Part shown: piece by piece, positions 34,248 to 41,935 of the stretch
Position numbering within the stretch: position 1 is the first letter of the stretch
Layout of the letters: each line of letters starts with the position of its first letter
DNA from: CAYNWT01 sp964450955
GTDB lineage: Bacteria; Planctomycetota; Planctomycetia; Planctomycetales; Planctomycetaceae
DNA length: 49,017 bases
NCBI GenBank assembly: GCA_964450955.1
Contig: CAYVFI010000044.1
Span: 1-49,017 of the forward strand
Direction of reading: 5' to 3'
Translations under genes and position numbers: made by a program
Notes under the pieces: model-generated
The model's input: only the letters and a program-made list of their open reading frames with translations
Told to the model about the DNA's origin: nothing
Databases searched by the model: none

Positions 34248-35116
34248 ATCGACAACACTTGCTTCTGGCGGTTCTGGGTGTGGTTGGCCTGGCGAATGCC
34301 GGCGACTGGGTCCTGAATTCAGCGATTCAGGGACCGCTTAACGAAAAGCGCGAACGCACAGCGGCGCTGGAAGAAGCGATCGAGAAGCGTACGGCGCTAT
34401 TGAAAGAAACGCGCGCTGCGGGATTGAAGATAGACCAATGGCGTAAGCAATCACTTCCGGCCGACCCGGAACTCGCTCGGTCTTTATACCGATCGTGGCT
34501 GCACGATCGAGTCAACGAAGCGGGGTTGGTTAACGCGACCGTCGATTCTGGTTCGCCATCGAATCGCCGCGGACTGTATGCGGCATTGCCGTTTAGCGTT
34601 CGGGCCAGAGGAACGCTGGACCAGTTGACGCGGCTCATGTTTGACTTCAATCAGGCTGGCCACCTGCAGCGTGTTGAGGACATCGGTTTGACGCCGGTCG
34701 GTACAAACAACTTTGACATCTCACTGCGAATCGAAGCGCTGATTGTTTCGGGAAACAAACGCCGCGACCGGTTGAGTCGTGTTGCGGGCAGGGTTTTGGC
34801 GTCCAACAATCTTGCCGACTATTCGGTGATCAGTCGGAAGAACGTGTTCGGCATTGGCTACCGCGATCCGTTGGCAGAAACAGTCGTCACGGCGATCACG
34901 TGGCGAAACGGTCAACCGCGCGTCTGGATTACGGACGGAACCGGCGAGGTTGTCAAACTTAGCATTGGCGAAGAACTGGGGACTCCCGATTTCCGCGGCC
35001 GAATTGTGTCGGCAGGCGACAACAAAGTCGTATTCGCACAGGGCGATGCCGCCAGCCAATCGAAAGTCGTGGTCGCCATCGGCGACAGTCTCGCGACGGC
35101 CCGACCTGTCCAGTAA
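34244..35116 (+). CDS. gspM: GspM/PilO-like protein with GspC-like C-terminal domain
   Basis: The 290-residue protein starts at GTG 34244, 7 nt after AGGAGG. It has one N-terminal membrane helix (about residues 5-24), a coiled coil (about 30-62) and a ferredoxin-like region ('YAALPFSVRARGTLDQLTRLMFDF'), which together are the GspM/PilO layout. Residues about 192-290 add 'NLADYSVISRKNVFGI' and 'VWITDGTGEVVKLSIGEEL', resembling the homology region of GspC/PilP that docks on the secretin N0 domain. No separate gspC gene is found, so this may be a fusion of both functions; that reading is inference. Confidence 0.75.
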   Translation: MNRQHLLLAVLGVVGLANAGDWVLNSAIQGPLNEKRERTAALEEAIEKRTALLKETRAAGLKIDQWRKQSLPADPELARSLYRSWLHDRVNEAGLVNATVDSGSPSNRRGLYAALPFSVRARGTLDQLTRLMFDFNQAGHLQRVEDIGLTPVGTNNFDISLRIEALIVSGNKRRDRLSRVAGRVLASNNLADYSVISRKNVFGIGYRDPLAETVVTAITWRNGQPRVWITDGTGEVVKLSIGEELGTPDFRGRIVSAGDNKVVFAQGDAASQSKVVVAIGDSLATARPVQ

Positions 35117-35271
35117 ATACCGTGTCACGGCGTTCATCGCCGTTCGTCGTTCGGCATGAACTGCCGGAACTGTTGAGTTGTCCCAAACGGTCGTGCGCCG
35201 GACTGGCGGAAGGGTTCGAACACCGATTGACCGTGTTCGGCGAGGCACCTTAGCCTTGCCGTCCCTTCCTC

Positions 35272-35315
35272 GGCGAATTGACCAATTCGCCCACACCTGG
35301 AGCAACCGGACTTTG
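35272..35315 (+). promoter_or_regulatory. Hairpin and Shine-Dalgarno site before the likely gspD start
   Basis: A perfect 8-bp hairpin (GGCGAATT 35272-35279, AATTCGCC 35284-35291, loop GACC) is followed by GGAG (35299-35302) and a TTG at 35313-35315. The arrangement supports initiation at 35313 and marks 35117-35312 as an untranslated leader within the operon rather than coding sequence. Confidence 0.5.
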
Positions 35316-38300
35316 CTTCCAACTTCAAAACAACTTGCCAAAATCGTGCTGGCCCTGCTGCTTGTCGGAGCGGTCGGATTAGCACTGGGCTCAACACAAC
35401 AAACCCGCGGAAGCGTGAAGTTTAGTGTGTTCACGTTGGACTATGCGTCGCCCACAGACGTTGATCGCATGTTGCGCGAACTGCTGGGTGATGAGGCTGA
35501 CAAGACGCAAATTGTCGCTGACACCAACGCGAAACAGTTGCTGGTCCGCGGTTCTGAAGATGCCGTGCAACTGGCGATGGATCTGATTGAACGCATGGAC
35601 GTGCCGCCCACGAAACCTGTGGCACGTCAGGTAATTCAGACGTACAAATCGTCGAATCCGTCAGTCGATGCCCAACGCATTCGGAAGCGTTTTGGTGACT
35701 CGGTTGCCGTCACAAAATCGCCGTCTGCCGATGCGGTTCTTGTCAGAGCCAGTCAGTCGGTTCAGCAGTCTGTGCGGCGATTCATGAACACGTCGGTTGC
35801 CGACAACCGCGACAGTCAAGCGGTTGACACGGTTCGGTCTGACAAACTGAAGTCGTGGTTCGATCGAACCGCAAGCGATCATCGCGACACCGAACGGACG
35901 ATGACACAGCAGGCCGATTCACAGGAAACACGCGCCGTCCGTTTTCGAGTCAAATCGGCCAACGACATTCGGCAGCAAATTCAGAAACTGCTTGGAGAAC
36001 GCGTCAGCACCCTGCAGGACGGACGCCTTGAATTCCGAACCCGCGATGCTCGCGCGGTAACGCTGGCGTTTCGCGACAGACCGGAATCGTGCGAACTAAG
36101 TGGTTCTGAATCACTGGTGCGGCAATTCAATTCGCTACTAACGCGGTTCGATTCTGCGTCTCGCGGTGACAACAACCGAACGCGTTTTATCCGCGTTCAT
36201 AATGTCGATCCGCGCACAATCCAGCAGACCATCAAAGCTCTGAAACCGCGTGCGCCCGCCGACGCGCGGCAGGGAGCGGCGTTCGAAAAAGCAACAATCC
36301 AATTGGCGTCTTATCAGCGGTCAGCCCAAATTCCACCCCGTGCGGGCGAGCCACAGAATCAACTTCGTCGGCCGGCTTCTGATTTGGAAGTCGAAGCGCT
36401 GCCGGATTTGGATGTCGTTATCCTGCGCGGTCGCGATCCGGATATTGAAGAACTCACGCGCATTATTCGTGAGATTGAACGCATTGCCGAAGTGACTGCG
36501 CCGGAAATCGAAGTTTACAACCTGCAGCACGTTCGCGGGCCCGCTTTGGACCAGCTTATCGATCAGGTGCTGGACGATCTAACCGGAACCCTGCAGGGTC
36601 GTGTGACCATCACACCTCTGATTAAGCCAAACGCGCTTTTGCTGATTGGCTGGGGTGAAGCGGTGAAGGCCGTTAAGGAACTCATCACCAAGCTTGATCA
36701 GCCGGTCACCGCGGAGACGCAGCTACAGTTGTTCGCTTTGAAAAACGCGGCCGCGACTCAGGTGCGAACCACGATTCAGGAGTTTATGACCGACCGCGGC
36801 GGGCTTGGTCCGGCCGCGACGATTACGGCTGACGCGAGAACCAACACTTTGATTGTCCACGCATCGCCGCGGGATCTGGATGAGGTGGAACTGTTGGTCG
36901 AACGTCTTGATGTGGCGAGCAGCCAATCGGTCAATCGCGGGAAGATGTTGCGACTTAAGAATGCACTTGCGGCAGACGTCGCAACGACGGTTCAGGCTGC
37001 ACTGTCTGCTGCGAGAGGCGGAACGGCCGATGGTCGATCTGCTGTTCTGGAGATTATGCTGGACGGTCCCGATGGCGAACGACTACTGAAATCGGGGCTG
37101 CTGGATGATTTGCGAGTCACGGCAGATTCACGGACCAACACACTGTTTCTCACCGGACCACCAGAAAGCGTGGCGATGGTGGAACAGTTAATCAACCGGC
37201 TTGATCAGTCACCCAATTCCGCGGCGCAATTGAAGGTGTTCCGGATTGAAAATGGCGACGCCAGCGAAATGGTTTTGGTGTTGCGAACGCTGTTTCCTGC
37301 TGCGGCCGCGGGTTCTACGGTTCCCCAACTGGCAGCCAGTCAGGGAGAAAGCTCGCTGGTTCCGGTTCGTTTTTCAGTTGATCCCAGAACCAACACCGTA
37401 ATTGCAACCGGATCGCCGGGTGATCTGGAGGTTGTGGAAGCGCTCATCCGCCGACTGGACCTCAAAGGCGCGCAGGATCGTATTAACAGGATTTACCGCC
37501 TGGAGAATTCTCCGGCAACCGATGTCGCGCAGGCCGTCAACGAGTTCCTGCGCAGCGAACGAGTCGTGCAGCAGGCGGCGCCGGGCCGGGGAAATGCGTT
37601 CCAGCAGATTGAATCCGAAGTAGTTGTTGTTCCTGAACCTGTGGGCAATTCGCTCATCATTAGTGCCACGCCGCGGTTTTATGAAGAGATTATTGAGCTT
37701 GTCAAAAGTCTTGACGAACAGCCGCCGCAGGTGCTGATTCAGGTTGTGTTGGCAGAAGTGGAGTTGGACAACGTTCATGAATTTGGCGTGGAAGTCGGGC
37801 TGCAGGATTCGTTGTTGTTCGACCGCGGGTTGCTGGGCGACTTGCTGACAACAACCGCGACAACGGCGACGTCGACGGCCGCCGGGGTTGTGACGGAAAC
37901 AACTGAAATCATTCAGGCGGCTTCACTGACACCGGGCTTTGACTTCAACAACAACCCTCTGGGCAACAGCGGCAGTACATTGTCAACAGGAACCAGCGGC
38001 ACTGTTGCCGGGCAGGCGTTGTCCAGCTTTAGTGTTGGCCGAGTCAACTCTGATCTTGGCTTCGGCGGACTGGTTCTTTCGGCCAGCAGCGAAAACGTAA
38101 GCGTCCTCATTCGCGCGTTGAACCAATCCGGCCGCTTTGAAGTGCTTAGCCGTCCGCAGATTATGACGCTGGACAATCAGCCTGCATCGATTCTTGTTGG
38201 ACAACGTGTTCCGCGAGTGGTCGGAACCAGCATTACCCAGGTTGGTCAGGTCAACAGTATCGAACTGGAAGACGTCGGCCTGATTCTGGGTGTGACGCCA

Positions 38301-39011
38301 CGCATCAGTCCGGACGGAATGGTGGTCATGGAAGTGGACGCTGAGAAATCAGAGATCGGCCGACTGGACGATGGGATTCCCGTGTCCGTTTCGGCTGAGG
38401 GAACCGTTGTGCGTTCTCCCCGAGTCAACGTCACCCGCGCGCAGACAACGGTGAGCGCTGCCAGTGGTCAGACGATTGTGATTGGCGGTCTGATTACCAA
38501 CGGCGAGCGATCGATCACCCGACGGGTTCCGTGGCTGTCAGAGATTCCGGTGCTGGGCGAGATGTTTAAGTACGATGGATTTGAATCAGAACGACGAGAG
38601 CTACTGATTATTCTCACACCGCGAGTCATCCGGAATCGAGATCAGGCAGAACACCTCAAGCAGCTGGAGATGGCTAGAATCTCATGGTCGTCCTGCGACG
38701 CATTCGACTGGCTGGGTGAAGAGAGCGAAGCGATGCACTCGGGCGCAATCGATGACGCCGGGGTTCCCATCATCTATCCGGATGCGACCCCGGGGCTCGA
38801 ATGGAACCAGCAGCAGCCAACGGTTCCTTCCGACGCACCACGATCGCCAGCCGATTTGCCTCTGCCACCAGACCCCGCCAACACATTGAATTTTGATCCT
38901 CAAATCAAACCATCTTCTTACAAAGTCCCCGCGAGTAGCAAATCTGTTCCGGCCGAATCTCGAAAACGCAAACGTCGTCTCTGGCCCTTCAAACGCAGGG
39001 AGAACCAGTGA
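35313..39011 (+). CDS. gspD: Type II secretion secretin GspD, extended with about nine N-type modules
   Basis: Starting at TTG 35313 gives a 1232-residue protein with an immediate signal peptide (LPTSKQLAKIVLALLLVGAV, broken here) ; the frame is open to TTG 35178, which would add 45 Arg-rich residues before it. About nine secretin-N-like modules cover residues 30-800. The secretin core follows at about 800-1110: 'VLIQVVLAEVELDNVHEFGVE', 'ILVGQRVPRVVG', 'VGLILGVTPRISPDG', 'SGQTIVIGGLITNGE' and 'VPWLSEIPVLGEMFKY', ending 'RRELLIILTPRVI'. Common GspD proteins have four N domains and about 650 residues. The 120-residue tail is Pro-rich and ends in a strongly basic stretch. It forms the outer-membrane channel. 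Confidence 0.93.
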   Translation: MLPTSKQLAKIVLALLLVGAVGLALGSTQQTRGSVKFSVFTLDYASPTDVDRMLRELLGDEADKTQIVADTNAKQLLVRGSEDAVQLAMDLIERMDVPPTKPVARQVIQTYKSSNPSVDAQRIRKRFGDSVAVTKSPSADAVLVRASQSVQQSVRRFMNTSVADNRDSQAVDTVRSDKLKSWFDRTASDHRDTERTMTQQADSQETRAVRFRVKSANDIRQQIQKLLGERVSTLQDGRLEFRTRDARAVTLAFRDRPESCELSGSESLVRQFNSLLTRFDSASRGDNNRTRFIRVHNVDPRTIQQTIKALKPRAPADARQGAAFEKATIQLASYQRSAQIPPRAGEPQNQLRRPASDLEVEALPDLDVVILRGRDPDIEELTRIIREIERIAEVTAPEIEVYNLQHVRGPALDQLIDQVLDDLTGTLQGRVTITPLIKPNALLLIGWGEAVKAVKELITKLDQPVTAETQLQLFALKNAAATQVRTTIQEFMTDRGGLGPAATITADARTNTLIVHASPRDLDEVELLVERLDVASSQSVNRGKMLRLKNALAADVATTVQAALSAARGGTADGRSAVLEIMLDGPDGERLLKSGLLDDLRVTADSRTNTLFLTGPPESVAMVEQLINRLDQSPNSAAQLKVFRIENGDASEMVLVLRTLFPAAAAGSTVPQLAASQGESSLVPVRFSVDPRTNTVIATGSPGDLEVVEALIRRLDLKGAQDRINRIYRLENSPATDVAQAVNEFLRSERVVQQAAPGRGNAFQQIESEVVVVPEPVGNSLIISATPRFYEEIIELVKSLDEQPPQVLIQVVLAEVELDNVHEFGVEVGLQDSLLFDRGLLGDLLTTTATTATSTAAGVVTETTEIIQAASLTPGFDFNNNPLGNSGSTLSTGTSGTVAGQALSSFSVGRVNSDLGFGGLVLSASSENVSVLIRALNQSGRFEVLSRPQIMTLDNQPASILVGQRVPRVVGTSITQVGQVNSIELEDVGLILGVTPRISPDGMVVMEVDAEKSEIGRLDDGIPVSVSAEGTVVRSPRVNVTRAQTTVSAASGQTIVIGGLITNGERSITRRVPWLSEIPVLGEMFKYDGFESERRELLIILTPRVIRNRDQAEHLKQLEMARISWSSCDAFDWLGEESEAMHSGAIDDAGVPIIYPDATPGLEWNQQQPTVPSDAPRSPADLPLPPDPANTLNFDPQIKPSSYKVPASSKSVPAESRKRKRRLWPFKRRENQ

Positions 39012-40108
39012 CGGGTCGATTGATTGTCATAGCCGCAATCGCTTGCGGAACGATGGGTTGTTCCAGCCTCGAACTGGAACCGCTTGGGTTGCCGCTGGCG
39101 TCCGATGAAAAGCCAAAGGAACTTCCCTCGCGGATGATTCCGGTTTGGGCCGACACGGTGCTGCACCGTGGCGGCAAGGCCGTGCGTGGTTTCGGCGGCC
39201 GCGTGATTTTTTACGGAGTCAGGAACGACAGCCCCATCGAAGTTGATGGTTCGCTAATTGTCTACGCCTGGAATGATACCGGTGGAGCTCGAAGCGAAAC
39301 GCCCGATCGCAAGTACGCTTTTAAAGCGGACGCGTTGCCTAAACACTACAGCACTTCGAAGATCGGCCACTCGTACAGTTTTTGGCTGCCGTGGGATGAA
39401 GCCAATGGCGAGACTCAGCACGTCACACTGGTAACCAGATTCATTAGCGCCGCCGGCGGCGAAGTCACATCAAATGCCGCGCATGTCGTGTTGCCGGGTC
39501 CGGCTGAAGAAGTACGGGAACCAAAAGAGCCGAAGGAACTGGGCCGGCGTCTTCGCGAGAAGCTACAGTCACTGCCGGTTCCCGAAACGACATCGGGCAT
39601 ACAGCAGATTGGGTTCGAGAGAACCAGTCCATCGCGGGTGAATGAGGCAGACGAAGACGAAAGTTCGACCACAACCATCGACTTGCCCCTGCACCTTGCT
39701 CAGGGCGGCGACAATCTTGATCTGCCGGCGGTGGAAGATCGCTATTCCGATCGAGATGACAACCGCGACATCGATCAGCATCGCTACCCAGCCAGAAGAC
39801 GTGCGTCGATTTCTGCTAGCGACCTGATCTCGAACTCGGAACCGGAAGAAACAGATCGGACTGCGAGACACGCAAGTCGTTTCTCACGACGCGAACTCCC
39901 GGTTCAAAGCTGGCGATTAGGCCCGCAATTCTCTTCTCGCGAGAAGTCGCAACGCGCCCGGTCAATGTCACGTTCCGGCCAGAACCGTTTGCAACAATCT
40001 GACTCCCTGACCGTACAGCAAAGAATTCTCCGAGACGCCGCTGAGGCCCAGGCGATTCGCGACGAACAAAACGGTCGCTACGAAAACGTAACTCCGGCGC
40101 GAGAATAA
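39008..40108 (+). CDS. Putative lipoprotein coupled to gspD
   Basis: The 366-residue product starts at GTG 39008, overlapping the gspD stop by 4 nt (GTGA), so it is translationally coupled. The N-terminus is a lipoprotein-like signal (hydrophobic stretch, then MGCSS, C18). Residues 35-170 form a beta-rich domain with 'WADTVLHRGGKAVRGFGGRVIF' split at residue 55, 'SLIVYAWNDTGG' and 'SYSFWLPWDEANGE'. The last 150 residues are polar and Arg/Ser-rich. Being the last gene of the T2SS series and a lipoprotein, it could be a pilotin or secretin partner; this is inference, as no similarity to known pilotins is seen. Its last 293 nt overlap an antisense gene. Confidence 0.78.
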   Translation: MTGRLIVIAAIACGTMGCSSLELEPLGLPLASDEKPKELPSRMIPVWADTVLHRGGKAVRGFGGRVIFYGVRNDSPIEVDGSLIVYAWNDTGGARSETPDRKYAFKADALPKHYSTSKIGHSYSFWLPWDEANGETQHVTLVTRFISAAGGEVTSNAAHVVLPGPAEEVREPKEPKELGRRLREKLQSLPVPETTSGIQQIGFERTSPSRVNEADEDESSTTTIDLPLHLAQGGDNLDLPAVEDRYSDRDDNRDIDQHRYPARRRASISASDLISNSEPEETDRTARHASRFSRRELPVQSWRLGPQFSSREKSQRARSMSRSGQNRLQQSDSLTVQQRILRDAAEAQAIRDEQNGRYENVTPARE

Positions 40109-40490
40109 TTCGCGGTTCGTAAAGCCCGGTAGTGGCCGCCGCTGCGCGTGGCTGATTGACTCGCGGTGGAGTCTGTTCGCGAAGCCCTGTGACTGCCGAC
40201 GTGACCGGACCCTGTGTTCGACCCTGTGTCGATCCGACAAACGTTGTGACGTCACCACGATCAGAACCAACAAACGCGTTGGGCCCGCGCGCATCGCGTG
40301 AAAATCGCTGCCCTTCTGTTGCAGCGCGAGCGGCTTCGCTGGCCGAACCAGCACCCGCACCACGTGAGAACAGCGATTGCACGCCGCTTGTCCCAAACTG
40401 ACTTTGCCGCGGCCCACGCGTTTGAGCGAACAAGGCGACAGGCAGGACAAGAATGAAAATCAGGGCGATGAGAGGTGTGTTGCGATTCAT
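39816..40490 (-). CDS. Exported protein with BON-like domain
   Basis: The 224-residue protein has a signal peptide (residues 1-22, ending ALFAQ), a roughly 120-residue polar, Arg/Gly/Ala-rich segment, and a C-terminal region resembling a BON domain: 'GRNVTLTGRVATSREKRIAGL' split at its end, and 'FEPGVRVVRNDLRV'. BON domains bind membranes or phospholipids in exported bacterial proteins. The BON region lies inside the antisense overlap with the lipoprotein gene. Both frames look genuine: this one by its recognisable domain, the other by its coupling to gspD. Confidence 0.78.
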   Translation of the reverse strand: MNRNTPLIALIFILVLPVALFAQTRGPRQSQFGTSGVQSLFSRGAGAGSASEAARAATEGQRFSRDARGPNAFVGSDRGDVTTFVGSTQGRTQGPVTSAVTGLREQTPPRVNQPRAAAATTGLYEPRIILAPELRFRSDRFVRRESPGPQRRLGEFFAVRSGSQIVANGSGRNVTLTGRVATSREKRIAGLIASFEPGVRVVRNDLRVSQSDLFLPVPSSRSGR

Positions 40491-40662
40491 ACCTTCATTC
40501 TACCACGTCAGAGATGGTCGAGGCCAAATCAAATTGCAGGAACTCATCGCACGTATGTTTGGTCTAACCCGGCAAGTCTGACCCGGAATCCATCGTCCGG
40601 CCAGCGACGTCCAAAGGCCGCCCAACACGATTGCCGCAAACCGATACAACCAGGTGTTGCCG

Positions 40663-40911
40663 CTACTCGAACCAGACGTGTATCGCGACTGTGTTGCCGC
40701 GTTCGGTAATCGGCAAAACGGAACTGACGTTGAAGTTTTCGTTACGCTGCAGCCAATCGCACATGCACTGGTTCAGGTGCGCCGGTAGTTGGTCCAAAGG
40801 CGGCGGCGACTGACCGGCCTGAAAGCAAACCCAACCGGTTCGCAATTCGATTCGATCGATGGTGAACTCGCCCTTAGGCATTTCTGGTTCTGTTTCTGAT
40901 TCGTCTGACAT
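40663..40911 (-). CDS. Small hypothetical protein
   Basis: The 82-residue acidic-start protein is taken from the ATG ending at 40911; an in-frame ATG at 40944 would overlap the phosphatase stop. It begins with an acidic stretch (SDESETEPEMP), then 'GEFTIDRIELRTGWVCF' and 'LDQLPAHLNQCMCDWLQRNENF', ending with a beta segment. It lies 14 nt after the metallophosphatase gene on the same strand and is probably co-transcribed. No family recognised. Confidence 0.55.
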   Translation of the reverse strand: MSDESETEPEMPKGEFTIDRIELRTGWVCFQAGQSPPPLDQLPAHLNQCMCDWLQRNENFNVSSVLPITERGNTVAIHVWFE

Positions 40912-40925
40912 GGGTTCACTTTCGC

Positions 40926-41777
40926 CTACCAGAATTTCCACCACGCTTTGGGTGCCGGCTGCGCTGGGTTTTGGTTCCAGCCTGTTTGCTGAGGCCGCGA
41001 TTGGGGCCGCTGCGTCGTCGTCCGCAGCGGCGCGCGAGCGGCATCGTTGCCGGATGTGATGACAATGTTTTCCGGCAACAGTACGCAGCTAAGATCGCCT
41101 TCAATGCCGCCGGTGGTATCGACCAGTAAACGCCGGTCGCCGAATGTGACTTCCGGAACGCAAACATGGCCCGACACAATGGTGACTGGCGAATCAGCAG
41201 GTACCGGCGAAGAAACCAATGTCTTCGAACACAGCCACGGTGGTCGAGTTAGCGAATAATCTCTGGCGTGCAGAATGCCAACCTGCATCGCATACGGCTG
41301 GTGAGCTTCCAGGCCGGCATGCACGAAAAAGTACTGCGGATGTTCGATGCACCAGGGAAGGTTCGCAAAGAAATTGCGGTGCGTCTCCGGCATCGCTTCC
41401 AACAGTGCGGGCATGTCGCCAAATTCGGCGCCGTAGGAATTGAAGGTCGTGTGTGAGTCGTAATGACCGACCCAGCGTTTGTCCCATTCGGCGTATTCGG
41501 GAGGCGGGAACAGGTGCAGCGCGCCGCACATTGCGAGTTCGTGATTTCCGCAAATAGCCGCCACGTTTCCGTGCGTTTCCATCAGCGACAAAACCAATTC
41601 AGTCGATCCGGCGGGATCAGGCCCGCGATCAACAAAGTCACCGATGAACACGATCCATCGGTTCTTGTAGTCCGGCCGCGCTCGCAGTTTGGCAAGGATT
41701 GTCTGAAGCTTCTCGGTTTGTCCGTGCACGTCGCCAATGACGGCAACCGGACCTTCTATCTTTGTGGGCAGCTGCAT
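40926..41777 (-). CDS. Calcineurin-like metallophosphoesterase (ApaH/PrpE type)
   Basis: The 283-residue protein shows all blocks of the phosphoprotein-phosphatase branch: 'GDVHGQTEKL' (residues 15-24), 'GDFVDRGPDPAGS' (46-58), 'ICGNHELAM' (about 75-83), and C-terminal metal His in 'FVHAGLEAHQP' and 'SGHVCVPE'. It would be a two-metal cytoplasmic phosphatase acting on Ser/Thr phosphoproteins or diadenosine polyphosphates; the substrate cannot be decided. A roughly 40-residue Gln/Pro-rich tail ends in 'AWWKFW'. It is divergent from priA, with 158 nt between starts. Confidence 0.92.
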   Translation of the reverse strand: MQLPTKIEGPVAVIGDVHGQTEKLQTILAKLRARPDYKNRWIVFIGDFVDRGPDPAGSTELVLSLMETHGNVAAICGNHELAMCGALHLFPPPEYAEWDKRWVGHYDSHTTFNSYGAEFGDMPALLEAMPETHRNFFANLPWCIEHPQYFFVHAGLEAHQPYAMQVGILHARDYSLTRPPWLCSKTLVSSPVPADSPVTIVSGHVCVPEVTFGDRRLLVDTTGGIEGDLSCVLLPENIVITSGNDAARAPLRTTTQRPQSRPQQTGWNQNPAQPAPKAWWKFW

Positions 41778-41935
41778 GGATTCTTCCGAACGCCTCGTGT
41801 GCTGCGGATAGTATCTAACTGGCGGCCCTTCCGGCCAGAGCGCTCAACACATCCATATGCGGGCGAATCGGTGCCTGTTCCTACACAACGGGCCCACCTA
41901 AGATTGGTGCTTTCGGACCCATCGTCTGAGCAGCA

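Noticed and set aside
35178..35312. N-terminal extension of GspD from TTG 35178
   Set aside because: It adds 45 Arg-rich residues before a signal peptide; the hairpin and GGAG before TTG 35313 support the shorter start. The frame is open, so this is not certain.
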